DNA from: DAIOXA01 sp050949165
GTDB taxonomy: Bacteria; Bacillota; Proteinivoracia; UBA4975
NCBI GenBank assembly: GCA_050949165.1
Contig: JBMNFF010000010.1
Location: 62,001-126,000 of the forward strand
DNA: 64,000 nucleotides
Direction: 5' to 3'
Shown: positions 16,280 to 22,740 of the stretch, one piece after another
How the letters are laid out: each line of letters opens with the position of its first letter
Position numbering within the stretch: the stretch's first letter is position 1
Position numbers and translations under genes: made by a program
The notes under the pieces: generated by a model
Told to the model about the DNA's origin: nothing
What the model saw: the letters and a program-made list of their open reading frames with translations, nothing else
The model's database searches: none

Positions 16280-16939
16280 CTACTGGGCGTTAAGATCGTT
16301 GAGTTGCGGCGGGAAGAAGGGCGGGAATGGCCGTTGCAGGAACTGTTCACAGACATCCCCAAGCTCTTCGCACTCGGGCGGGACCGGGCAGAAGCCAAAG
16401 GCCGGCACCAAGAGCTGGACCTTCAAGGCAGTCTTGACAATTATAAAGGCGCCGATGGTGGCAGTGACAAAGAAGTCCTCATCTTCGTCCTCAGCCAAGA
16501 CTTCGCCGACACAGGTCAAGGATTCAAATATTGACTCTACAAGGACCTTCATATGGATGGGGTCTGGGGCGTAGAGAATTACTTCCTTCCAGAAGCATAC
16601 TTCCTCGAAATTTGTGGTGAAGTTGGAAGGGTTCTCGGAATCCCGGATGATGATTTCCAGTACGGCGCACACCCGCACCCGTACCCGTCCCAAGGGACCT
16701 TCGTCGATGGGCTCAATGGTCCAATCGAAAAACGATTCGCTGCAAGGCTGTATCCGACATTCTACCACGAGATTTTCCAGCGGAGCATCAGCAGGAAGAC
16801 TCAAATCTCCGAAGAAAAACTCTTCACACTCTTTCTGGGAGCAGGCGTCATAAATCTTGGTCACCCAAATGCACGCTATCTCTCTAGGCGGGGGAATGTT
16901 TCCCTTTGTCATGCCAGGCCAAAGTTTGTTTGTATCCAT
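16280..16939 (-). CDS. hypothetical Cys-rich acidic protein, possibly spore-surface
   Basis: 219 residues with a ribosome binding site AAAGGAGGG. I recognise no family with certainty. Visible features are IWVTKIYDACSQKECEEF near residue 24, paired Cys (CRIQPCSES, CPVPPECEELGDVC), alternating beta-type stretches (RVRVRVCAVLEIIIR, FFVTATIGAFIIVKTAL), an acidic patch DEDEDE and a Pro/Phe-rich tail. Proteins opening with a VTKVYDAC-like phrase are common in spore-forming Clostridia, some near coat genes, so a spore-envelope role is possible. It has no signal peptide. Confidence 0.6.
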   Translation of the reverse strand: MDTNKLWPGMTKGNIPPPREIACIWVTKIYDACSQKECEEFFFGDLSLPADAPLENLVVECRIQPCSESFFDWTIEPIDEGPLGRVRVRVCAVLEIIIRDSENPSNFTTNFEEVCFWKEVILYAPDPIHMKVLVESIFESLTCVGEVLAEDEDEDFFVTATIGAFIIVKTALKVQLLVPAFGFCPVPPECEELGDVCEQFLQRPFPPFFPPQLNDLNAQ

Positions 16940-17004
16940 AAGGTTTTTTACCCTCCTTTCACAATAACTTATGACAGCTTCTGCCCAGTGGTGTTGGGCA
17001 TTTG

Positions 17005-17160
17005 CCGTGGGCGAGGTTCCGCGGCTGCGGCTTGCAGTACCAGTTTATGTACCCCAATGGGTTTTGGCACAGAGGTTATCAGGCAAAAATTGGTCTGGGG
17101 CAGGGATTGACCGGCCCGCTGCGCTCTCGGGCTCACCGTCGGCATATCCTCGCCTCAAAA
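17005..17160 (+). ncRNA. structured leader of the CAP-domain gene, candidate c-di-AMP (ydaO/yuaA) riboswitch
   Basis: GGCGAGG (17010-17016) pairs perfectly with CCTCGCC (17148-17154), closing about 130 bases that contain several short hairpins. The 3' part CCGTCGGCATATCCTCG resembles the conserved end of ydaO/yuaA riboswitches (CCGUCAGCUAACCUCG), and TTCCGCG after the 5' strand fits as well. The GGGGUGAAUC element is only loosely matched (GAGGTTATC). Genes for extracellular wall-active proteins, as here, are common targets of this class. Confidence 0.42.
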
Positions 17161-17243
17161 GCGCTAAGGAGAAATCTATGGGCTTGTCCCCCATTCAAAT
17201 GTTATGTAAAGTAAGGATTATCAATTCTCCGGAGGTGTCTTCA

Positions 17244-17939
17244 TTGCCCAAAACCATGGTAAAAATTGTCGGCAGCTTATGCCTGGCCCTGATCCTCATG
17301 GCAGCCGTTGCCCCCGGCGCCGGCGCGCTCTCCTACTACGCCTACTTACAGCAGTACTTGAACCAGGCCCGGTCTCAGCCGACCCAGCCGCAGCCTCAAC
17401 CGGGACAAGCCAGCCAACCAGCTGGGGTCGACAATTTCTGGTCCAGCCGGGCCGCCGGCAGGAGGGCCCTCCTGGACAAGCAGCCGGCTCCTGCCCCGCA
17501 ACCGCAACCCCAGCCGCAACCGCAACCCCAGCCGCAAACTCAACCAGCCCGGCTCACAGCCCGGGAGCAACAAATGCTGGACCTCATCAACAGGGACCGC
17601 CAGGCCAACGGCCTCAAGCCCCTTCAGGCCGATATGGAATTGACCCGGCTGGCCAGGCTCAAGAGCCAGGACATGGTGGACAACAATTACTTCGCTCACC
17701 AATCCCCCACCTACGGCTCTGCCTTCGACATGTTCCGGGCCAACAATATCAGCTTTGTCCGAGGCGGCGAAAACCTGTCCAAGGCGGGGAGCGTACAAGT
17801 CTCCCACCTGCGCCTGATGAACAGCACCAATCACCGGGCAAACCTCCTCAATCCCCATTACACCCACGTGGGCATCGGCATCGTCGATAATAAACCCTCG
17901 GGGATAATGGTGACCCAGATGTTTATCCAAAAGCCCTAA
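17244..17939 (+). CDS. secreted CAP-domain (SCP/YkwD-like) protein
   Basis: 231 residues from a TTG at 17244, six bases after GGAGGTG. An ATG at 17178 behind AAGGAG is an alternative, but the intervening DNA is less protein-like and would give an over-long signal peptide. A signal peptide (about 1-27) is followed by a Pro-Gln repeat linker and, from about residue 108, a CAP domain (LTAREQQMLDLINRDR, FAHQSPTYGSAF, GGENL, HRANLLNPHYTHVGIGI). Bacterial CAP proteins are extracellular and linked to wall or spore structures. A structured leader upstream suggests riboswitch control. Confidence 0.88.
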   Translation: MPKTMVKIVGSLCLALILMAAVAPGAGALSYYAYLQQYLNQARSQPTQPQPQPGQASQPAGVDNFWSSRAAGRRALLDKQPAPAPQPQPQPQPQPQPQTQPARLTAREQQMLDLINRDRQANGLKPLQADMELTRLARLKSQDMVDNNYFAHQSPTYGSAFDMFRANNISFVRGGENLSKAGSVQVSHLRLMNSTNHRANLLNPHYTHVGIGIVDNKPSGIMVTQMFIQKP

Positions 17940-17945
17940 AGATTT

Positions 17946-17967
17946 GACCGCCGCCAGGCGGTCTTTT
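17946..17967 (+). terminator. terminator after the CAP-domain gene
   Basis: Stem GACCGCC/GGCGGTC with loop GCCA, followed by TTTTCT. Confidence 0.8.
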
Positions 17968-18029
17968 CTATTACATTATCCGGGTCAAATGCATAGGATG
18001 TATCGAGCCGAAAAAAGGGGGGACAAAGA

Positions 18030-18932
18030 GTGGAACTGCGGTTATACAAAGGAGCGAAGTTGCTGGAAATAAGCGGGCTCTACCGGGACGGCAATCTGTT
18101 CATTCCAGGAGCAGCCCTGGATACCTATGTGGGCGCGTGGGAGGGGCAAGTGCTATTTGTCGACAGCCCCCTGGCCGGCAAGCGAATCTGCCTCACTGTC
18201 TTGGGGCCGGGCAACAGGCTGACGCTGCCAGCGACGGTGGAGAAGTTCATCTCCCTGTGTTCCGCCGCCGGAGCCCAGATCATCTACTATGACGGCGGCG
18301 CCTTTCCCGCCGGGGACCTGATCCTCGCCCTGGAAATCGGGGGCGACACCCCCATCGTCAGCTACCTGGGAGCGGCCTTTCGCAGCAAGCCCCTGGCCAG
18401 GAAAATCGTCGCCAACCTCAAGGGCGGATTTAAACTCACCTACCTTCCCGATCCCCTTGCCTTTGCCAAATCTAAGTACAATTTAAAGCTCGGCCTCTAC
18501 GCCCGCCTGTTCACGCCGGCAGTGGCCGTTCAACTGCCCGCCGACCTGGATGTGGGGCCCTGGCTCTTCGTAAGCCTCATGGAATACATGGGCAACAGTT
18601 CCGGAATGGACGCCAGGATCTTTTTGGAGGAGCCGGTTCCCCAGCCGGCCTTGGCCGCGCCGGCCCTGGAATCGGCAGGAGAACCTGAAACGCAACCTGA
18701 GGAAGAGCCGGAACCGCCCACTGTGCTCCCGGAGACGCCGGACCCGGAACCCGAAGAAAGGAAACTGCCCAAACCCAGAATCAGAGAGCAGGCAGCTCCC
18801 CCGGCGTCAAAGGGCATCCCCTTGGCAGCAGAATCCGGCATTTCCGCCTCCATGTCCAGAATCCAGTATCCCGAGTTCTTCGCCCGGTTGGAGGGGAGAA
18901 GGGCCATCATCAAGAAAGAGCCCTTTTCCTGA
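18030..18932 (+). CDS. hypothetical protein, amidase-fold-like but without visible catalytic residues
   Basis: 300 residues from a GTG at 18030. I cannot assign a family with confidence. Residues about 50-180 follow the order of strands and helices seen in zinc N-acetylmuramoyl-L-alanine amidases: ICLTVLGPGNRLTL, AAGAQIIYYDGG, LILALEIGG, SKPLARKIVANL, LGLYARLFTPAVAVQLP. The positions expected to carry the His and Glu zinc ligands do not. The C-terminal third is a Pro/Glu-rich low-complexity tail ending in a basic patch. There is no signal peptide. It may be a non-catalytic relative acting in the cytoplasm; this is inference from pattern only. Confidence 0.65.
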   Translation: MELRLYKGAKLLEISGLYRDGNLFIPGAALDTYVGAWEGQVLFVDSPLAGKRICLTVLGPGNRLTLPATVEKFISLCSAAGAQIIYYDGGAFPAGDLILALEIGGDTPIVSYLGAAFRSKPLARKIVANLKGGFKLTYLPDPLAFAKSKYNLKLGLYARLFTPAVAVQLPADLDVGPWLFVSLMEYMGNSSGMDARIFLEEPVPQPALAAPALESAGEPETQPEEEPEPPTVLPETPDPEPEERKLPKPRIREQAAPPASKGIPLAAESGISASMSRIQYPEFFARLEGRRAIIKKEPFS

Positions 18933-18962
18933 GCAAAGTGCAAATAGGCCCCGGCGGGGCCC

Positions 18963-18998
18963 AATAAAAAAAGACCGCCAGCCAGCCTGCCGGCAGTC
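18963..18998 (-). terminator. terminator of the DUF2089/DUF4097 operon
   Basis: On the minus strand GACTGCC and GGCGGTC enclose an internal GC-rich loop and are followed by TTTTTTTATT. It is placed 41 bases after the last gene of the operon. Confidence 0.72.
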
Positions 18999-19039
18999 TG
19001 CCCTCAGAGGAGGGCTATTTTTATTTAAAGGCTGTGTTG

Positions 19040-19414
19040 TCAAACCAGTTCAATGACCACTTCGCCGCCTTCGGTTTCTTCCCGGTAGATCACGCCCCTG
19101 CGACCAGAGTAGATCAGGTCCATCAGCTCTTCCCGATTCAACTTGCGCTTATTGACATGGACCTTAAAGGCGCCGGGGAGAAGGCTGTTGAAGAACTTTA
19201 TCACGCCCAGGGGAAGGTCGAAGGTCGTGGCGCCCTTGCCGGAAGTGCTGGTAATCCTCAGGAGCCGGGGAGATTCCCGGTCGGCGTGGATGGAAACGAA
19301 GTTGTCCACGATGGATTCTTTGCCGCCTTCGACAGCCCCCAGCAATTCCACCGCCTGCTCCGGGCTGACCTTGCCGTCACGAACCATTTCCAGGATTATT
19401 AAGCGCTCATCCAT
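19040..19414 (-). CDS. small protein with N-terminal SHOCT-like hairpin
   Basis: 124 residues. It opens with the helical hairpin IILEMVRDGKVSPEQAVELL (about 6-25), seen in four other products of this operon. The rest (ITSTSGKGATTFDLPLGV, KVHVNKRKLNREELM, GVIYREETEGGEVVIEL) resembles the C-terminal half of the neighbouring 118-residue protein, so the two are probably paralogues. It is the last gene of the operon, three bases after its neighbour. Function unknown; likely cytosolic. Confidence 0.78.
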   Translation of the reverse strand: MDERLIILEMVRDGKVSPEQAVELLGAVEGGKESIVDNFVSIHADRESPRLLRITSTSGKGATTFDLPLGVIKFFNSLLPGAFKVHVNKRKLNREELMDLIYSGRRGVIYREETEGGEVVIELV

Positions 19415-19417
19415 GCC

Positions 19418-19774
19418 TCAAACCTCCAGCCAAATTTCTACCCGGTTACCATCATCGGTATCCACCAGGATAATCTGACCCGGTTCCCCGGCCCGGATGG
19501 CTGCCTGCACTTCCTCCATGTCGATATCTGGATAGCGGGCAAAGCGGTTGACAAAATTCAAGAGCTTGCCAGCCCACCCCACGGGGATTCGGACATTGAC
19601 ATGAACTTCTCCGGAATCAGAATCCATGACCCGCACGCATAGCCAGCGGGCCTGTCCCGGGACAGGTTCAGCTTCCCTTGCCAGGGCCTTGAGCAGATTG
19701 TCGCCCTCTTGGGGGGTAATCTTGCCCTGGGCGATCATCTCCAAGATCTTCAGACGCTCATCCCTGGAGGTCAT
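19418..19774 (-). CDS. small protein with N-terminal SHOCT-like hairpin, paralogue of the next gene
   Basis: 118 residues from the ATG at 19774, six bases after AAGGGGG; an ATG at 19780 touches that site. The N-terminus has KILEMIAQGKITPQEGDNLL. The remainder (LCVRVMDSDSGEVHVNVRIPV, MEEVQAAIRAGEPGQIILV, GNRVEIWLEV) aligns in layout with the following 124-residue protein: hairpin, beta-rich middle, a helix with EEVQAAI or EELMDLI, then a C-terminal strand pair. The start lies inside the end of the upstream DUF4097 gene, indicating translational coupling. Confidence 0.78.
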   Translation of the reverse strand: MTSRDERLKILEMIAQGKITPQEGDNLLKALAREAEPVPGQARWLCVRVMDSDSGEVHVNVRIPVGWAGKLLNFVNRFARYPDIDMEEVQAAIRAGEPGQIILVDTDDGNRVEIWLEV

Positions 19775-20786
19775 CGGCATCCCCCTTCAGGGCGTCCAGC
19801 AGTTGCTCGGCCTCAGCGGTTGTAATAGCACCCTTCTCCAACATAGTCAGGATCTTAAGGGTTTCTTCATCGATTTCTGCTCCCGGATCCGCTTCGGCCT
19901 CCAGGATGACGGCAGCGGGAACCCTGCGGGCGACGATGCTCCCCCTGGAGCTGGTTGCCGTTACCAGTCCTTGACCGGCATTGAGGGAGCCGGTGACCCG
20001 GCCTCGCTCCCGGGAGCTGTAATTCAGGTCCAGTTCTTCAAGATCCAAGTCAGGGCCTGAAAATTCAAAGCGGGCCGATGTGTTTTCAGGAATCGCCAGG
20101 GAAATGGCCCCGGAGCGGGTGCAGAGCTGCCAGCGCCCGGGACTGGACCCGGGCAGAGCGGCCTCGATGCTGCCGCCGCCGCAATCCACATAAACATTGC
20201 GGCCCGAGATTCCCTTTAGCTCCACATTGCCATTGCCGGTATCTATGTGCACAGGACCCCGGAACTGACGGAGGATGACGTCGCCGCTGCCGGTATCCGC
20301 TTCCAGGGCGCCGCTGCAATTTTCAGCCTTTACGAAGCCGGCTCCGGTATCGACGTTGAGATTTCCTTCGCAAGAAGTCAAGATGACATCACCATTGCTG
20401 GTATCGATATTTACCTGGCCCCGGCAGTGAAAACACTGGATTTCGCTGCCTGTGCCGTCAATTTCCACATCCCCCTGCCAGGCCTCGATATTGATATGGC
20501 CGGTGGTCACGTCGATAATGGCCTCGCCGCAAATTCCGCCCATGTCGATGTCCAGATTGGACCCGTCGATCTGCACGTCACTGGCGCTGGGCAGGTATAC
20601 CTTGAGATCACAGGGCGCGCTGCCCTCGATAATCACTGTATCGCCCTGCTGGCAGATATCTACTTTGGCGTCACAGCTGACCCTCACTTCATTGCCGCTC
20701 CACCCGCGAATAAAGAGGGAGCCGGTCCGCAGGTCCACCGCAAGCCGGGAACGGCCGTCACAGTTAAAGACATACTCGCTGCTCAT
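19758..20786 (-). CDS. DUF4097-family beta-repeat protein with C-terminal SHOCT-like hairpin
   Basis: 342 residues. Most of the chain is short beta repeats of the type IDTGNGNVELKGISG and VDTGAGFVKAENCSG, the right-handed beta-helix-like pattern of DUF4097 (YvlB-like, sometimes called adhesin-like). The last 30 residues carry KILTMLEKGAITTAEAEQLL, the hairpin found N-terminally in the sister protein, so the same part has been moved to the other end. There is no signal peptide or membrane helix. It overlaps the start of the next gene by 17 bases. Confidence 0.8.
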   Translation of the reverse strand: MSSEYVFNCDGRSRLAVDLRTGSLFIRGWSGNEVRVSCDAKVDICQQGDTVIIEGSAPCDLKVYLPSASDVQIDGSNLDIDMGGICGEAIIDVTTGHINIEAWQGDVEIDGTGSEIQCFHCRGQVNIDTSNGDVILTSCEGNLNVDTGAGFVKAENCSGALEADTGSGDVILRQFRGPVHIDTGNGNVELKGISGRNVYVDCGGGSIEAALPGSSPGRWQLCTRSGAISLAIPENTSARFEFSGPDLDLEELDLNYSSRERGRVTGSLNAGQGLVTATSSRGSIVARRVPAAVILEAEADPGAEIDEETLKILTMLEKGAITTAEAEQLLDALKGDADDLQG

Positions 20787-20801
20787 GACTCTTTCCCCCC
20801 G

Positions 20802-21143
20802 CTAGCGAAAGCGGATCCTATGTTTGGACCAGCGCTCTCGCCCCAAGAGACTGGCCAGAATCTGGCCAACTCCCAGGAGGGCTACCAGCAGCCAAAAAGC
20901 CAGCCAGAAGTTGATCTTGTAGTACATGGCTGCCGCAATCACTCCGCCCAGGGCTGCCATCCAAAAGCCGCTGCGCAATTTTTCATAGTCGATTCGCCAA
21001 ATCCGGGCGGAAGGCTTCTTTATCAACCCGGTGCGGATCAGGGCCAGCTGACGAAAATGATGTAAGATTAAGGCCAGGGCAATCAGGCCGGCCACTGTAA
21101 GCCCGAAGGCGGGAGTGGCAACCAGATCAATGAGTTTTTCCAA
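20802..21143 (-). CDS. small membrane protein in the DUF4097 operon
   Basis: 113 residues from a TTG at 21143, six bases after GGAGGAG. A longer frame would overlap the upstream gene by 100 bases and is less likely. There are probably three membrane segments: FGLTVAGLIALALILHHF, FWMAALGGVIAAAMYY and FWLAFWLLVALLGVGQILA, with a basic loop between the first two. I recognise no family. As the only membrane protein in the operon it could tether the DUF4097 proteins or act as the sensor. Confidence 0.72.
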   Translation of the reverse strand: MEKLIDLVATPAFGLTVAGLIALALILHHFRQLALIRTGLIKKPSARIWRIDYEKLRSGFWMAALGGVIAAAMYYKINFWLAFWLLVALLGVGQILASLLGRERWSKHRIRFR

Positions 21144-21156
21144 GGTATTCTCCTCC

Positions 21157-22161
21157 TCATTCCAGTTCTCGTATGGTAATGCTACCGTTGACTGAACGCA
21201 GCTGCAGAGCAATTCGGTGCGGGGCCTCCCCCCAGTTTTCTGACTTTGCCTCGACACTGCGCCCCCCGGTCACCCGCCTGGAATCTATTTTTATGTCCAG
21301 GTAGGGATGCTCCAGGCGCACGCTTCCCGCAGTGGTGCGGGCACTGAGGCCAACCCCGATATCTTCCCGAATCGGCAATTGCACCAGGATGCGGCCGTTG
21401 ACCGTCTCCAGGTTGACGTCGCTGTCCTCGGCGATATTGATCAGGGTGATGCTGCCATTGGTAGTCCTGGCATCGACCTGCCCCATGCCGCCTTCCATGC
21501 GCAGACTGCCGTTGACGGTGCGGGCGAGAACGCGATTGCCGCTGACCTTGTTCAAGCGCACCGAACCGTTCATGGTGTGTATCTCAAAACTGCTGGTATC
21601 GATGCCGCCGACTTCCACCGACCCGTTCTTGCTGTCTGCCCTGCCCTGATATACATGGTTCCGGGGCAAGAACAGGCGCAGGGATACATTGACCCGATTG
21701 CCCAGGCCGCGGCACTCCTGGTCGCCTGCCCGGAGTTTTTTGCCATCGAAATCGGCGAAGCGATAGCGGGAAATCAAGGCCTCGGCCTGTTCCCGGGTGC
21801 CGGCCCGGATCTTTTTAATTACATCCAGGCGGAATTCATCCCTGTCCCAGGATTCTATGCGGATGGTACCGTTGCGCACATCCAGCTCCAGCTCGGCGGC
21901 TTCGGAACTGAAGCGGCCGGAATGCTGCTCATCCAGGACGATTCTGCCGGAATCGCCAAAGGAGAAATTGATATTGCTCAAACCGGTGCGGATGGTCTCG
22001 ACGATATCCTCCACAATGGACCTTGGTTCGGGCTCCCGGTGTTTGGGCTCTTGAGCTTCGTCCTGGGCCATGCCGACAGTTTCCAGAAGGCGCTGGGCCT
22101 CCTCGACGCTGATCTTGCCCTGGCTGAGCATTTCCAGGATAAGTTTCTGCTCTTCTGACAT
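21157..22161 (-). CDS. DUF4097-family protein with N-terminal SHOCT-like hairpin (YvlB-like)
   Basis: 334 residues. The first 30 residues hold the hairpin LILEMLSQGKISVEEAQRLL. The body has beta repeats such as VRNGTIRIESWDRDEF, TMNGSVRLNKVSGNRV, TVNGSLRMEGGMGQ and TVNGRILVQLPI, typical of DUF4097. Bacillus YvlB has the same domain order and belongs to envelope-stress regulons. It has no export signal. It follows the DUF2089 gene by 27 bases. Confidence 0.83.
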   Translation of the reverse strand: MSEEQKLILEMLSQGKISVEEAQRLLETVGMAQDEAQEPKHREPEPRSIVEDIVETIRTGLSNINFSFGDSGRIVLDEQHSGRFSSEAAELELDVRNGTIRIESWDRDEFRLDVIKKIRAGTREQAEALISRYRFADFDGKKLRAGDQECRGLGNRVNVSLRLFLPRNHVYQGRADSKNGSVEVGGIDTSSFEIHTMNGSVRLNKVSGNRVLARTVNGSLRMEGGMGQVDARTTNGSITLINIAEDSDVNLETVNGRILVQLPIREDIGVGLSARTTAGSVRLEHPYLDIKIDSRRVTGGRSVEAKSENWGEAPHRIALQLRSVNGSITIRELE

Positions 22162-22188
22162 ACAATTCCCCCCTCAGCCTAAGCCAGT

Positions 22189-22572
22189 TTATAATTTGCG
22201 CAAGAGGGCGATGGCATCCTCAGAGGTGATCTTGCCCTCATTGAGATCTTCCAAAATCGCCTTGCGCCTTTCCTTGGTCTCGGGGTCTTCCTTGGGCACA
22301 GGTTGGGCCCGGTAACCCAGGGACTCGATCAGGGTCTCCAGGCGACTGCGCACTGTGGGGTAAGAAATCCCCAGCTCCTTCTCCACTTCCTTGATATTGC
22401 CCCGACACTTGATAAACACCTCGGCGAAGGCCTTTTGATCGGCGGGAAGCTGGCAAAATTTACACATGGCGAACTTACCCTCGATGCCGGTATTGCAATG
22501 GGGACAGTGCAGCTTGGTGACATCCAAACCGGAGTTACAAACCGGGCAGCGTCCCAGCATCTGATTGCGCAT
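22189..22572 (-). CDS. DUF2089-family regulator: zinc ribbon, helix-turn-helix and SHOCT-like hairpin
   Basis: 127 residues from the ATG at 22572, eight bases after AAGGAG; a GTG at 22581 touches that site. Three Cys pairs (CPVC, CPHC, CKFC) form a double zinc ribbon, followed by a helix-turn-helix (NIKEVEKELGISYPTVRSRLETL). The C-terminus carries the hairpin AILEDLNEGKITSEDAIALL shared with the rest of the operon. It is first in the operon behind a strong promoter, so it is the likely autoregulator. Confidence 0.85.
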   Translation of the reverse strand: MRNQMLGRCPVCNSGLDVTKLHCPHCNTGIEGKFAMCKFCQLPADQKAFAEVFIKCRGNIKEVEKELGISYPTVRSRLETLIESLGYRAQPVPKEDPETKERRKAILEDLNEGKITSEDAIALLRKL

Positions 22573-22652
22573 TTCCTTCACTCCTTTCAGCTCAGTTGTA
22601 TAGCCGTCAATTGACTGAAATTAAGTTTCCTTATTTTTTTCCTGGCACCCTT

Positions 22653-22681
22653 ATTATATCCACTTCCAGGAAGCAATGCAA
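22653..22681 (-). promoter_or_regulatory. promoter of the DUF2089/DUF4097 operon
   Basis: On the minus strand TTGCAT (22676-22681) and TATAAT (22653-22658) are separated by exactly 17 bases. A leader of about 75 bases follows before the DUF2089 start. Confidence 0.75.
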
Positions 22682-22710
22682 CCCTAACTTTAATATTTTT
22701 TATGTGTCAC

Positions 22711-22740
22711 TTAAAAAATTTAAGGACAGCTCTCGCTGCC
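22711..22740 (-). terminator. terminator after uvrC
   Basis: Stem GGCAGC/GCTGTC with loop GAGA directly after the uvrC stop, followed on the minus strand by TTAAATTTTTTAA. Confidence 0.6.

Noticed and set aside
17098..17120. GGGGCAGGG...ACCGGC, reminiscent of the FMN riboswitch core
   Set aside because: The rest of the FMN riboswitch (paired arms and the GGUGAAAUUCC-type segments) is absent; a c-di-AMP-type leader fits better.
17495..17545. CAACCGCAACCCCAGCCG-type short repeat, considered as a CRISPR-like or regulatory repeat
   Set aside because: It is in frame and encodes the Pro-Gln linker of the CAP-domain protein.
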